From Lentimicrobiaceae bacterium (GTDB taxonomy: Bacteria > Bacteroidota > Bacteroidia > Bacteroidales > F082), in the NCBI GenBank assembly GCA_015061315.1, contig SUWV01000001.1:1-64000 (forward strand): 64,000 nt of DNA, written 5' to 3'. Shown here one piece after another: positions 1 to 9,293 of the stretch. The position numbers were made by a program, and so were the translations under genes. How positions within the stretch are numbered: the stretch's first letter is position 1; the number at the start of each line of letters is the position of its first letter. The notes beneath the pieces were generated by a model. It worked only from the letters and a program-made list of their open reading frames with translations, had not been told where the DNA came from and ran no database searches.

Positions 1-110
<110 letters not shown>

Positions 111-156
111 CTATTTTAAGTTTAAATATTTGTTCATTTTTTCTGACAACGCTTTT

Positions 157-197
157 GTCAATCATTATGCCAATGATTTTTTATGACAAAATGACAG
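157..197 (-). promoter_or_regulatory. Candidate dnaK promoter with tandem TGTCA boxes and a sigma-54-like element
   Basis: Read on the minus strand, CTGTCATTTTGTCA (197-184) precedes TTGGCATAATGATTGAC (173-157). The second resembles a -24/-12 sigma-54 site (TGGCAC-N5-TTGC), but the -12 half reads TTGA rather than TTGC. The dnaK ATG is about 60 bases downstream. No TAnnTTTG housekeeping element is seen here, so stress-specific control is plausible. This is inference from sequence only. Confidence 0.35.
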
Positions 198-199
198 AA

Positions 200-270
200 A
201 GAGTTTACAATTTACAGTTTACAATGTATAATTGTAAATTGCTAATCGTTAATTGTAAATTGTAAATTAT
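200..270. repeat. Degenerate 7-bp-unit AT-rich array (tttacaat/attgtaaa)
   Basis: Intergenic DNA made of imperfect copies of units such as tttacaa and its complement ttgtaaa. It separates the dnaK promoter from the 3' end of the convergent DUF4249 gene. Similar short-unit arrays recur throughout the window. Confidence 0.6.
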
Positions 271-1287
271 TCATTGTCCAGGTAGCTTCTCAAATCCCCA
301 TTGAGGATAGTTTCTTATCAAAGCATTTATTGAATTACCATTAACATCTACCTTCTTTCTACATACCGAACGTGAGGAGAAAATTCCGACACCATTATTA
401 ATATTGGTATATTCAGGTGTATCCATGATGGCACTTCCTGAGTTTTGTATTAATATATAATTGTATAACTCTTCGCCAGTCGCGGTTATGACTATTTCAA
501 AACCATCAACGAAACGACGTGTGTAAGTCTCAGTATTATTTACAATATTGGCATCAGCAGAAAGTTTTGAATAAAAAGTGTTCGGAGTGTAATTGACAAA
601 CATATTCAAAGTGCTGCTGTTATACATCGACTCGCCAGTCCCTGAACCGAGGAACCATCTCATCTTATGATATGTGGTGTCGGTAGATCCTGGATCTATC
701 TGTTTATAATGAAAATATCCTATCACTTCATAATATGCTGCCAACTGATTGAACTTACTCGAACGCCACTCGATTTGATTCGTAAATGGCGAGTCAAAAT
801 TGATATTGAGCGTTGGCTTTCTGATAATAGAGCTACAAATCGTCTTGACTTTAGAAGTTATCACTTCACCGTCTTTACGGTTTATAACCAACTGATATTC
901 CTCGTTATCTAACAATTTCTCCGTAGTGTAATAAAGCACCTGATCTCTTCCGCTATAAAATAACCCCTCAGGATCGTAAGGCTTATAAATCGATGTTGTG
1001 TCTAAAGTGACAGTCTGAACGAAATTAGGATTAGACGCAAATTTTCCTGTCAGCGTCACGTCTAACTTATAATCATAATTGCTTGCCGCATAATCTGGAG
1101 CCAATTCGGTAGCATTACCCGTAAACGACTTTGTTATCTTTAAATAATTGGTATCGGCATCAACATCAAGATAGCCATAAACTACTGTGACTTCCTCTCC
1201 TTCAGCAAAAATATTGACATCGTTATTGCATGAATTTAAGATAATTACAGAAAGTATGACGTATATAATTATCGCGAGTTTTCTCAT
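271..1287 (-). CDS. DUF4249-family outer-membrane lipoprotein
   Basis: The 338-residue protein starts with a lipoprotein signal (hydrophobic run, then lipobox LNSC, acylated Cys about residue 20). The segment [20 protein letters not shown] a few residues after the Cys is typical of the DUF4249 family, beta-rich surface lipoproteins of Bacteroidota that often accompany TonB-dependent receptors. No receptor gene adjoins it here and no catalytic motif is visible, so substrate and role are unknown. It is divergent from panB and each gene has its own TAnnTTTG element in the shared 73-bp gap. It has no partner in an operon within the window. Confidence 0.8.
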   Translation of the reverse strand: MRKLAIIIYVILSVIILNSCNNDVNIFAEGEEVTVVYGYLDVDADTNYLKITKSFTGNATELAPDYAASNYDYKLDVTLTGKFASNPNFVQTVTLDTTSIYKPYDPEGLFYSGRDQVLYYTTEKLLDNEEYQLVINRKDGEVITSKVKTICSSIIRKPTLNINFDSPFTNQIEWRSSKFNQLAAYYEVIGYFHYKQIDPGSTDTTYHKMRWFLGSGTGESMYNSSTLNMFVNYTPNTFYSKLSADANIVNNTETYTRRFVDGFEIVITATGEELYNYILIQNSGSAIMDTPEYTNINNGVGIFSSRSVCRKKVDVNGNSINALIRNYPQWGFEKLPGQ

Positions 1288-1312
1288 AGCAAAAATAAGT
1301 TTTAAATATAGG

Positions 1313-1320
1313 CAAAGATA
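1313..1320 (-). promoter_or_regulatory. -7 element (TATCTTTG) for the DUF4249 gene
   Basis: A perfect match to the Bacteroidota sigma-ABfr -7 consensus TAnnTTTG, 26 bases upstream of the minus-strand ATG at 1287. Confidence 0.7.
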
Positions 1321-1333
1321 CTATTTTTTTATA

Positions 1334-1341
1334 TACTTTTG
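1334..1341 (+). promoter_or_regulatory. -7 element (TACTTTTG) for panB
   Basis: Matches TAnnTTTG and lies about 20 bases before the ATG at 1361. That predicts a very short leader and argues against any earlier panB start. Confidence 0.7.
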
Positions 1342-1360
1342 TTGTTTTAAAATAAATGAA

Positions 1361-2179
1361 ATGTATTTATCGCATAACGTATCTTTAGTTACGACTCACG
1401 TGCTTCAAAACATGAAGAACAAAGGTGAGAAGATTGCCATGCTGACAGCTTACGACTATTCGATGGCAAAGATTTTAGACGAATCTAATATTGATATTAT
1501 CTTGGTTGGCGACAGCGCCTCCAACGTGATGGCTGGTTATAAAACCACATTGCCTATCACTTTGAACGAGATGATTTATCACGCTTCTTCTGTATGTCGC
1601 GCCGTGAAACGTTCTTTCGTCGTCGTCGATTTGCCTTTCGGTACTTATCAAGGCAACTCGAAGGAAGCTCTTAACTCAGCCATTCGTATCATGAAAGAAT
1701 CGGGGGCTAACGCTGTCAAGATGGAAGGCGGCCGCGAGATTTTAGAATCGGTGGAACGTATCATCAGCGCTGGCATCCCTGTTATGGGACATCTCGGCCT
1801 CATGCCACAAAGTATCAATAAGTTCGGCACTTATATCGTCCGCGCTAAAGAAGATGAAGAGGCACAACGACTACGAGAAGACGCTCTTCTGTTACAAGAA
1901 AAAGGCTGCTTCAGCATCGTACTTGAAAAGATTCCTGCAGCTCTCGCAACAGAAGTCACACAGTCGCTACGCATCCCTACCATCGGAATAGGCGCAGGTT
2001 CCGGAACCGACGGTCAAGTGCTTGTCTTACACGACATGCTCGGCATCAGCAACGACTTCTCTCCTCGTTTCTTAAGAAGATATAACAACCTCTACGATGG
2101 AATAAAAAATTCCGTTCAGGCTTATATCAACGATGTGAAAGACATTAACTTCCCTAACGAAAACGAACAATATTATTGA
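1361..2179 (+). CDS. panB: 3-methyl-2-oxobutanoate hydroxymethyltransferase (PanB)
   Basis: The 272-residue protein catalyses the first committed step of pantothenate (CoA) synthesis, transferring a hydroxymethyl group from 5,10-methylene-THF to alpha-ketoisovalerate. Visible family motifs include [24 protein letters not shown] (Mg-binding Asp), [20 protein letters not shown] and [18 protein letters not shown]. The frame is open upstream to 1187, but ATG 1361 gives normal family length and follows a promoter. The stop overlaps the next ATG by one base (TGATG), which indicates translational coupling to the pseudouridine synthase gene. Confidence 0.95.
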   Translation: MYLSHNVSLVTTHVLQNMKNKGEKIAMLTAYDYSMAKILDESNIDIILVGDSASNVMAGYKTTLPITLNEMIYHASSVCRAVKRSFVVVDLPFGTYQGNSKEALNSAIRIMKESGANAVKMEGGREILESVERIISAGIPVMGHLGLMPQSINKFGTYIVRAKEDEEAQRLREDALLLQEKGCFSIVLEKIPAALATEVTQSLRIPTIGIGAGSGTDGQVLVLHDMLGISNDFSPRFLRRYNNLYDGIKNSVQAYINDVKDINFPNENEQYY

Positions 2180-2862
2180 TGAGAAAGCCGATAGAAGAAA
2201 GAATCTTATTCGAAGACAACCATCTTCTGATTGTCAATAAAGAGCCTTCGGAAATCGTTCAAGGCGACAAGACTGGCGACGTATGTCTTCTCGATGACGT
2301 GAAATCTTATATCAAAGAGGCGTATAACAAACCAGGTAATGTCTACGCTGGCTTGGTTCATCGCATCGACCGTCCTGTGAGTGGCGCTGTCATCTTTGCT
2401 AAGACAAGCAAGGCTTTAAGCAGAATGACATTGAAGATAAAAGAACGCGAATTTAGCAAGACGTATCTCGCCATAGTAAAGAACAAACCTCCTAAAGAAG
2501 CCGACGAGCTTTCTAACTATATGGTTAAGAACGAGGCTCAGAATAAGTCGTATATAGTGAGTTCAAATACTAAAGGTGCCAAATTGGCACAGCTGAGATA
2601 CCGTCTCATCGGAGCTTCCGACTCATATTATCTTCTTGAGGTGGAACTTATCACAGGTCGCCATCATCAGATAAGAGCGCAATTGGCACATATCGGCTGC
2701 CCGATAAAAGGCGATTTGAAATACGGATTCCCTCGTTCTAACCCCGACGCTTCCATAAGCCTCCACGCTTATAAAATAAAGTTTGAACATCCGACGACGA
2801 AACAAACCATCGAAGTGACAGCACCGAAACCAGAAGAAAATATCTGGAAAGCATTTAGCTGA
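2179..2862 (+). CDS. RluA-family RNA pseudouridine synthase
   Basis: The 227-residue protein has the RluA catalytic signature LVHRIDRPVSGAVIFAKTSK; the Asp of HRID is the expected catalytic nucleophile that isomerises uridine to pseudouridine. The C-terminal part contains the RHHQIRAQLAHIG family motif. No S4 domain precedes the catalytic domain, so it resembles short RluC/D or TruC-type enzymes. The RNA target (23S rRNA or tRNA) cannot be told from sequence. The start ATG at 2179 overlaps the panB stop; a TTG one codon earlier is less likely. Confidence 0.9.
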   Translation: MRKPIEERILFEDNHLLIVNKEPSEIVQGDKTGDVCLLDDVKSYIKEAYNKPGNVYAGLVHRIDRPVSGAVIFAKTSKALSRMTLKIKEREFSKTYLAIVKNKPPKEADELSNYMVKNEAQNKSYIVSSNTKGAKLAQLRYRLIGASDSYYLLEVELITGRHHQIRAQLAHIGCPIKGDLKYGFPRSNPDASISLHAYKIKFEHPTTKQTIEVTAPKPEENIWKAFS

Positions 2863-2934
2863 TTAACAATTAACAATTAACAGTTAACAATTAACAATTA
2901 CTCGTTGACTTGTTGTCTCGTTGACTTGTTGTCT
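2863..2934. repeat. Heptamer (taacaat) array followed by octamer (gttgactt/gttgtctt) array
   Basis: About five copies of a taacaat-like 7-mer run directly into about four copies of an 8-mer alternating gttgactt and gttgtctc/t. The array fills the gap between the pseudouridine synthase gene and the gldF promoter. The same octamer recurs at 45.53-45.60 kb. Confidence 0.8.
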
Positions 2935-2968
2935 TTAAAAACCGTGCAATATTTTCAATAAAATTTCG

Positions 2969-2976
2969 TATTTTTG
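2969..2976 (+). promoter_or_regulatory. -7 element (TATTTTTG) for the gldFG operon
   Basis: TAnnTTTG match 20 bases upstream of the gldF ATG (2996). Confidence 0.65.
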
Positions 2977-2995
2977 TAAGCTAATTAATTAAAAT

Positions 2996-3727
2996 ATGTA
3001 CGCATTATTTAAAAAAGAGATAAGCAACTTTTTAAGTTCCTTGATAGGAATTATGGTGATTGTCGTTTTCCTATTAATCACTGGATTATTCCTCTGGGTT
3101 TTTCAAAGCGACTTCAACATCATGACTTTCGGCTATGCCAATTTAGACAGTCTTTTCATTTTAGCTCCATGGGTGTTTTTATTTTTGGTGCCAGCTGTGA
3201 CGATGAGAAGCTTCGCCGAAGAAAAAAGAACAGGCACCATAGAGATGCTCTTCACCAAACCATTGTCGGATTGGCAGATTGTTCTTGGTAAATATCTCGC
3301 AGGCGTAGTGCTCGTAATCTTAGCTTTAATCCCAACATTCATCTATTTCTTCTCCGTCTATCGTCTCAGTCAGCCTGTCGGCAATGTCGATATTGGAGGC
3401 ATCTGGGGTTCTTATATCGGATTGTTTTTCCTCAGCGCTACATTCGTCTCAATAGGATTATTCTGTAGCTCAATAACCAATAATCAAATACTTGCATTCT
3501 TATTATCCGTTTTCTTATGCGGATTTTTATATATCGGCTTCGACATGATATATTCGATGGCATTGTTCGGCAAGGTGGATCTTTTCATTCAGCATCTCGG
3601 AATGTCGTCGCATTACAGCTCTCTAAGTCGTGGCGTCATCGACACTCGCGACATACTTTATTTCATCAGCGTGATAGTTTTGTTCTTGTCATCGACAAAA
3701 TTAGTCTTGTCGAGTCGTAAATGGTAA
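2996..3727 (+). CDS. gldF: Gliding-associated ABC transporter permease GldF
   Basis: The 243-residue integral membrane protein has about six hydrophobic segments and the ABC-2 permease signature around SFAEEKRTGTIEMLFTKPLS followed by DWQIVLGKYLAG. Length and order (gldF then gldG) match the Gld complex of Bacteroidota, where GldA is the ATPase. No gldA lies in the window. In non-gliding Bacteroidales the pair is often retained and its substrate is unclear. It forms an operon with gldG; its stop overlaps the gldG ribosome-binding site. Confidence 0.88.
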   Translation: MYALFKKEISNFLSSLIGIMVIVVFLLITGLFLWVFQSDFNIMTFGYANLDSLFILAPWVFLFLVPAVTMRSFAEEKRTGTIEMLFTKPLSDWQIVLGKYLAGVVLVILALIPTFIYFFSVYRLSQPVGNVDIGGIWGSYIGLFFLSATFVSIGLFCSSITNNQILAFLLSVFLCGFLYIGFDMIYSMALFGKVDLFIQHLGMSSHYSSLSRGVIDTRDILYFISVIVLFLSSTKLVLSSRKW

Positions 3728-3738
3728 AAGGAGGAATG

Positions 3739-5478
3739 ATGAAAAACGAACGTAAGAATCTAAAGAAAAATCAGCTAATATCATTTGGCATCACATTGAC
3801 AATTATCATTGTCGTTAATATCATCGCTTCTTTCGTCTATACGCGTTTTGATTTGACAAGCGAGAAACGATATACGCTTTCCGACACTTCTAAAGAAATA
3901 TTAAGAAATCTCGACGACTATGTCTATTTCAGAGTTTATTTAGAAGGAGAATTTCCGGCAGGTTTCAAGAAATTAAGAAAAGAGACGAAAGAGATGCTCG
4001 ACGAGTTCAGAGCTTATAGCAAATTCGTTGACTATGAATTTATCAATCCTTCAGAAAGCAACGACGCTGCCGAGAGAAACGAGACATATAAACTTTTATA
4101 TCAAAGCGGTCTCAACCCTACGGAGTTAGCTATCAAGACTAATGCTGGTGCTCAGCAGTTGGTGATTTGGCCTTGTGCATTAGTGAGTTATCAAGAGAAA
4201 GAAAAACCATTAGATCTCCTCGACACAGGCGTGGGCGAATCGTCGAGTCAGGCCTTGAACAACTCGGCACAGAATCTTGAATATAAACTCATCAGCGCCA
4301 TCAAAGAACTTTCACAAGAAAGGAAATCTAATATCGCTTTCATCGAAGGTCATGGCGAACTCAATGAGAATGAGGTGTATGACATCACACGAACACTTCA
4401 AAAGAAATATAACGTAAAACGTGTCACTCTCGATGAGCAGATCACTGCGTTAAACAGCAGAACCGAAACCAAAGACAGCAGCATCGTCATCAACTCTAAT
4501 TACGATGCCATCATCATAGCAAAACCAACCAAACCTTTCTCAGAGAAAGATAAGTTTATCATCGACCAATATGTCATGCACGGCGGTAAAGTGTTGTGGC
4601 TCATAGATCCAGTATCTGCTACTATGGACAGCCTTCAAACTTCCGAATCGACGATAGGCAATGCCTTAGACATCAATCTCGATGATATGTTCTTCAAATA
4701 CGGATTACGTCTCAACAAAAATCTTCTCCTCGACCTTAACAGCGCTAAGATAGCTTTAAGGACAGGACAGATGGGAGGACAAGCTCAGATAGAATATTTC
4801 AACTGGTATTATTTCCCGCTGCTCAACGCTGCTTCTGACAACAGCATCGTAAAAAACATAAACCCTCTGAAAGCAGATTTCGTAAGTTCAATAGATCCTG
4901 TCATCTCCGACTCCGACGTACAAAAAATACCTTTGCTTAAAACATCTAACTACACCAATATCGCAGCAGCTCCTGCCTACATCACACTCGGAATGTTGCG
5001 TCAAGCTCCCGACCAACGTATGTTCTCGCAAAAAAGCCAAAATGTGGCGTATCTCCTTAAAGGCGAGTTTGAGTCGTTATATTCAAACAGAATGACATCA
5101 GAAATAGTTGAGTCTAAAGAGATTGGATTTAAGACAAGTAGCGAGCCGACATCTATGATTGTCGTTGCCGATGGCGACCTCATTCGTAACCAGTTTCATA
5201 TTCCTAAAGGTTATCCTCTCCCGCTCGGCTTCGATCAATATACACAGATCACTTACGGAAACAAGGACTTCATCGAGAATGCTGTCAGTTATCTCGTCGA
5301 TGGCGAAGGTCTTATTGAAGTAAGAAATCGTGAGTTGAAGATAAGACTCCTCGATGCAAATAAAATCAATAATGACGCTCTTATATGGCAAGTCGTCAAT
5401 GTTCTGTTGCCAAGCGTCGTGGTGATAATATTCGGTATAGTTCTCGCAATAATTAGAAAAAGAAGATTTACAAAATAA
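3739..5478 (+). CDS. gldG: Gliding-associated ABC transporter auxiliary subunit GldG
   Basis: The 579-residue protein has one N-terminal membrane anchor (about residues 14-35), a periplasmic domain beginning RFDLTSEKRYTLSDTSKEIL, and a C-terminal membrane helix followed by IIRKRRFTK. This is the GldG/ABC-type uncharacterised transport architecture (IFT52-like domain). Start choice: a strong AAGGAGGA (3727-3734) precedes tandem ATGs at 3736 and 3739. An upstream in-frame ATG at 3721 overlaps gldF and has no such site. Nine bases separate it from the DUF4340 gene. Confidence 0.88.
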   Translation: MKNERKNLKKNQLISFGITLTIIIVVNIIASFVYTRFDLTSEKRYTLSDTSKEILRNLDDYVYFRVYLEGEFPAGFKKLRKETKEMLDEFRAYSKFVDYEFINPSESNDAAERNETYKLLYQSGLNPTELAIKTNAGAQQLVIWPCALVSYQEKEKPLDLLDTGVGESSSQALNNSAQNLEYKLISAIKELSQERKSNIAFIEGHGELNENEVYDITRTLQKKYNVKRVTLDEQITALNSRTETKDSSIVINSNYDAIIIAKPTKPFSEKDKFIIDQYVMHGGKVLWLIDPVSATMDSLQTSESTIGNALDINLDDMFFKYGLRLNKNLLLDLNSAKIALRTGQMGGQAQIEYFNWYYFPLLNAASDNSIVKNINPLKADFVSSIDPVISDSDVQKIPLLKTSNYTNIAAAPAYITLGMLRQAPDQRMFSQKSQNVAYLLKGEFESLYSNRMTSEIVESKEIGFKTSSEPTSMIVVADGDLIRNQFHIPKGYPLPLGFDQYTQITYGNKDFIENAVSYLVDGEGLIEVRNRELKIRLLDANKINNDALIWQVVNVLLPSVVVIIFGIVLAIIRKRRFTK

Positions 5479-5487
5479 ATTAAAAAC

Positions 5488-6606
5488 ATGAAAAAGAATC
5501 GTATAGCTATAATCATAACATCAATCTTGATAGTCATTGCCGTAGTGCTTTTGTGGAACAATCGTTATCTGACGACATTAAGAGGCGAGGCATACGACTT
5601 CACCGTTCGCGACACAGCCTCTGTGACGCGACTTTTCTTCGCCGACAAAAGTGGTAACCAGGTGCTTCTGAGAAGAACTGACGAAGGTTGGAAAGTCAAC
5701 GATAAATATGACGCACAGCCTGTCATGGTCGATAATATGCTTTATACTCTCGATAAGATGAGAATCAAGATGCCTGTGTCGTTGGCTTCACATAATAACG
5801 TCATCACTCGTATGGCTGGAACAAATACTAAAGTGGAAGTTTATCAGATTGTCCCTCGTATCAATCTCTTCAACAAGATAAAACTATTCCCTCACGAAAA
5901 ATTGACCAAGGTATTTTTTATCGGTGACGTGACACAAGACAATACCGGAACATACGTCCTTAAAGAAGGAGCCGACAAAGCTTATATCGTTCACCTTCAC
6001 GGTTTCAGAGGATTTATAAGCTCACGTTTCAGCACCAATCAGGAAGACTGGCGCGATCATAAGATACTCTCACACGACATCAGCGACATCGCTTCTTTGA
6101 AATTAGAATTTAACAACGACCCTAAAAATAGTTTTGTGATAAATGAAAAAGGACGTTATTCTTACGAGATGAAACGTCTCAGCGACGGAAGTAATGTCGA
6201 CATCGACACCATACGCGTGCTTAACCTCTTGACATCTTTCGGCGACGTCCGCTTTGAAGCATTTTTATCAGACATCACACAACAACGTCGCGACTCTATC
6301 ATCAACTCGCCTTATCTTGAAAGACTTAGCATCACAACAAAAGACGGCAAAGAAGATGTCATCACAACTTATAATATGAGAATTGATGCTTCGGCATTTG
6401 GATTTACAGAGAATGACTGGGACGACGATCCTGACCATAAATACGCATATATCAAGAATAACGACGAACTCGTCATGATACAAGAATTTGCTTTCGGTAA
6501 GCTGTTGAAACCTGCTGAATATTACGATAAGAATTACGTTGCACCTAAACGTACAATCTATATAGAAGAGATGGAAGAAATCCCAAGTGGGACTCTTCCG
6601 AGGTAG
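5488..6606 (+). CDS. DUF4340 domain-containing membrane-anchored protein
   Basis: The 372-residue protein has an N-terminal membrane helix (IAIIITSILIVIAVVLLWN) and a periplasmic beta-rich region containing LLRRTDEGWKVNDKY and VDNMLYTLDKMRIKMPVS, typical of DUF4340. This family commonly follows GldG-like genes, and it is the third gene of the gldF-gldG operon here. It probably is an accessory of that ABC complex. No enzymatic motif is seen. The gene ends at a large hairpin shared with the convergent PNGase F-like gene. Confidence 0.8.
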   Translation: MKKNRIAIIITSILIVIAVVLLWNNRYLTTLRGEAYDFTVRDTASVTRLFFADKSGNQVLLRRTDEGWKVNDKYDAQPVMVDNMLYTLDKMRIKMPVSLASHNNVITRMAGTNTKVEVYQIVPRINLFNKIKLFPHEKLTKVFFIGDVTQDNTGTYVLKEGADKAYIVHLHGFRGFISSRFSTNQEDWRDHKILSHDISDIASLKLEFNNDPKNSFVINEKGRYSYEMKRLSDGSNVDIDTIRVLNLLTSFGDVRFEAFLSDITQQRRDSIINSPYLERLSITTKDGKEDVITTYNMRIDASAFGFTENDWDDDPDHKYAYIKNNDELVMIQEFAFGKLLKPAEYYDKNYVAPKRTIYIEEMEEIPSGTLPR

Positions 6607-6640
6607 GAGGATTAATTAAGAATTAAGAATTAAGAATGAA

Positions 6641-6702
6641 TAATTAATAATGAAGAATGAAGAATTGTTGATTTTCAATTCTTCATTCTTCATTATTAAT
6701 TA
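6641..6702. terminator. Perfect 27-bp inverted repeat between convergent genes (bidirectional terminator)
   Basis: Arms 6641-6667 and 6676-6702 are exact reverse complements with an 8-nt loop. It sits between the 3' ends of the DUF4340 gene (+) and the PNGase F-like gene (-), where a bidirectional terminator is expected. It is AT-rich and is built from taagaat/gaatgaa-type repeat units, so it may have arisen from the local 7-mer repeats. Confidence 0.7.
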
Positions 6703-6722
6703 TCAATTATAAATTAAACTTA

Positions 6723-9281
6723 TTATCTGATAACTATCTTTTGTGTTTGCATTGTGTTTCCTAAGATCTTGACGAAATAGATTCCGCTTGAGAGATCTGA
6801 AACGTCGATGCTTCTGCTTCCATCGAAAGCAAATCTTCTAACTTCTTGACCTTGTGAGTTGAGAATCAAAACACTTAATTTGCCATTCTCATAATCTGAT
6901 GAGAAGTTAAGTGTAGAAGAAGCTGGATTTGGGAAAATATCAACATTGTAAGTTATGAAATTTTCTTGCAAGTCAATGCTACCGCCTTCGAGGACTTCAA
7001 CATTGTTACTGTAAGAAACCACCTTGCCAGACACTCTTAAAACAGGATTATCTGGAGCGTCGCATTTCACGCAGGTGACACCGTCTTTACAATCAGGGTG
7101 ATTTGGGTGACATTCGTCTAAGTAAGAAGGATCGAATTGATAGAAGAGAACTGCGTTACCATCTTTCACATAATCTGTCAAATCAAAATCCCAAACCATT
7201 GCAATGCTACCTGGACACCAGCCAGAGCGATGGTAAGTCCATGTACCGTTTTGTGGTTGGCAACCTGCAGGATTAGGGTTACATTGTCTCCACAAATGTT
7301 GGTCGAAGACTTTTGTGCCATTAACTTTGATATTATGTGTTGCCTCATAAAATTCGGCTGCATTACCTGTATTATTGGTGTTATTAGAACCACTTGACCA
7401 GTTATGACCAGAGGTGACAAGTTTTAATTTAGCAGCTTCTGTATTTTCTGTGAAGATATAATCTACTTCAGGAACAGGCTGTTGGTTTGCATAATCGCCG
7501 AAAGGATAAATATCGAACCATATTTCATCGACATTGGTATAAGCATAATCAGGAGTTCCTTTTGTCATTTCAAAAGTAAGTGTTGGTTCATAGCCACTTC
7601 CGTCCCATGACTCAAAATAGAGTTCAAACTCTACTAAGCCTTGAAGTACTGATGAGAAGTCTGTCACGTCTACATTATCTTCACATTCAACGCCGAAAGG
7701 TGTTGTATAGCGGAAGAGTTCCATCCATTCGCCACGATAGTTTCTCACTTTCACGCCACCAACGCGGTCGTAAGGGTCACAGTTGCCATCGATACAATTA
7801 TGTTCGTAATGAGCTTTGATGTTATTAAATGCGCCCACATGAGTTGGCAAGGCGTAGTTACCTTTTGCAGAATGGATTGAAGGAGTACATTGAAGGTCGC
7901 CATCAAAAGAAACGACATCCATGTTGTCATATTCATTAGTGATTGTAAATGTTGAGGATTTTTCTGTGACATTACCTCCAGAAGTTGTTACAGAGATAGT
8001 CATATTATGTTCACCATATCCAGAAGGAGTCCAATATCCATAGAAATAACCGTTATCTGCATCGTCTGGATAATCTGTTGTCAAAGTAATTTCATCACCA
8101 TTTATCAAGCAAACTACTTTTTCAAAATGAAGAGCATCGGCATGTTCAATTTGAAGGCTTGCATTCAAAATGATAGGTTTCAATTCTGGCAGATATACGT
8201 TAGAGTTATCATAAGGACGACGTATTGTGATGTCAGTCTGATATGCTGTATGGTCGATGACTTCAAATGTTTTCACCACGTCAGGAGCAGGGAGCCAATT
8301 GTCGTCACCAGCTTGAGAAGCTTTTAATGTAACAGTACCTGTTTCACCTGTAAGAGTCAAGATATTACCATCGATGGTAGCAGGACCGCTGATTAATTCA
8401 AATGTAACAGGCAGACCTGATGTTGTTGTTGCTTCTAAGGTATAAGGTGGGTTGATAGTTAATTGTTTAGGGATGTCAGGCATATTGATATACTGCATAT
8501 TACCATCAGGCATTTGACGTACGAGCAGATTATCGAAGCCTCCTGTTGCGCCTTGGCAGTGCATGAAGATAGCGTCCCACATCTTGTTATCGCGATAGTC
8601 GCCTGAGCCTGGTGTCAGACCCATGTTGAGTTCTGTTGCTTCTGCAAGTTGCATCCATTCTCCCCAGTTAGTGCCGTCGAAGTCTTTAACGAAGACTGTC
8701 AAAGAACCTGCGCCGTCGTTAGCTGCGAAGTTGAACGACATCTTATATCTTGCCCAACCGCTTTGTCTGTAATTGGAAATGACGATGTCGTTACCATTAG
8801 GAAGAACGATGTTTGGGTGGTTATCGTTGCCACTGCCTGCTATTCTGAGATATACACCACCGTCGCCTTCAGTCATGCCAGCGAGGACGTGACCGTCGCC
8901 ATCAGCATCGTAGCCAACGCCTACATAGTCACCCCACCAAGCTGGAATGATGTCGAACTCGAGGTCGATGATACCACCGTTTTTAAAGTTGAAACCGAAG
9001 TTCTCGCTAGCTTTACGAGTGGCTGTTCTACCAACGCCAGCGCCACCGTAAGGATAAAAAACAGCGACAGTTTCATCTGGCGACAACAAACCATCTGCTG
9101 TATAATCGACATCAAAGTCGCCGGAAGTACCTGCTGTCTGATAATGTGTATTCCAATTGTCTTGTCCGTTAAGACATTGTGTTCCCGTTGTATAATCATT
9201 GAAATTGATTATATATTCTTCTTGTGCATTAACTGTTGTCAGGCACAAAACCAATGATAATGTTAAAAACAATCTTTTCAT
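6723..9281 (-). CDS. Secreted T9SS multidomain protein with PNGase F (peptide-N4-glycanase) module
   Basis: The 852-residue protein has a signal peptide (1-19), a LamG/concanavalin-like domain (about 22-260), an Ig-like domain (about 270-345), a second beta domain (about 350-450), a PNGase F module (about 455-757) and a T9SS type A sorting domain (about 778-852, beginning VDIFPNPASSTLNF). In the PNGase F module, CDPYDRVGG, LYFESWDG and NAAEFYEATH align with the three catalytic acids of Elizabethkingia PNGase F (D60, E118, E206), giving D505, E557 and E643. QNGTWTYHRSGWCPG matches the conserved C-domain motif. It probably removes N-glycans from glycoproteins at the cell surface. It is the last gene of the susC-susD operon, 12 bases after susD. 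Confidence 0.82.
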   Translation of the reverse strand: MKRLFLTLSLVLCLTTVNAQEEYIINFNDYTTGTQCLNGQDNWNTHYQTAGTSGDFDVDYTADGLLSPDETVAVFYPYGGAGVGRTATRKASENFGFNFKNGGIIDLEFDIIPAWWGDYVGVGYDADGDGHVLAGMTEGDGGVYLRIAGSGNDNHPNIVLPNGNDIVISNYRQSGWARYKMSFNFAANDGAGSLTVFVKDFDGTNWGEWMQLAEATELNMGLTPGSGDYRDNKMWDAIFMHCQGATGGFDNLLVRQMPDGNMQYINMPDIPKQLTINPPYTLEATTTSGLPVTFELISGPATIDGNILTLTGETGTVTLKASQAGDDNWLPAPDVVKTFEVIDHTAYQTDITIRRPYDNSNVYLPELKPIILNASLQIEHADALHFEKVVCLINGDEITLTTDYPDDADNGYFYGYWTPSGYGEHNMTISVTTSGGNVTEKSSTFTITNEYDNMDVVSFDGDLQCTPSIHSAKGNYALPTHVGAFNNIKAHYEHNCIDGNCDPYDRVGGVKVRNYRGEWMELFRYTTPFGVECEDNVDVTDFSSVLQGLVEFELYFESWDGSGYEPTLTFEMTKGTPDYAYTNVDEIWFDIYPFGDYANQQPVPEVDYIFTENTEAAKLKLVTSGHNWSSGSNNTNNTGNAAEFYEATHNIKVNGTKVFDQHLWRQCNPNPAGCQPQNGTWTYHRSGWCPGSIAMVWDFDLTDYVKDGNAVLFYQFDPSYLDECHPNHPDCKDGVTCVKCDAPDNPVLRVSGKVVSYSNNVEVLEGGSIDLQENFITYNVDIFPNPASSTLNFSSDYENGKLSVLILNSQGQEVRRFAFDGSRSIDVSDLSSGIYFVKILGNTMQTQKIVIR

Positions 9282-9293
9282 TTTATTTCAGTT

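Noticed and set aside
1187-1360. Longer N-terminus for PanB
   Set aside because: It would overlap the divergent DUF4249 gene and precede the promoter; family length fits ATG 1361.
7137-7397. Short plus-strand frame within the PNGase F-like gene
   Set aside because: Antisense to the conserved catalytic module; no evidence for expression or homology.
8649-9257. 202-codon open frame opposite the PNGase F-like gene
   Set aside because: Antisense of a real coding sequence with signal peptide and recognisable domains; no independent support.
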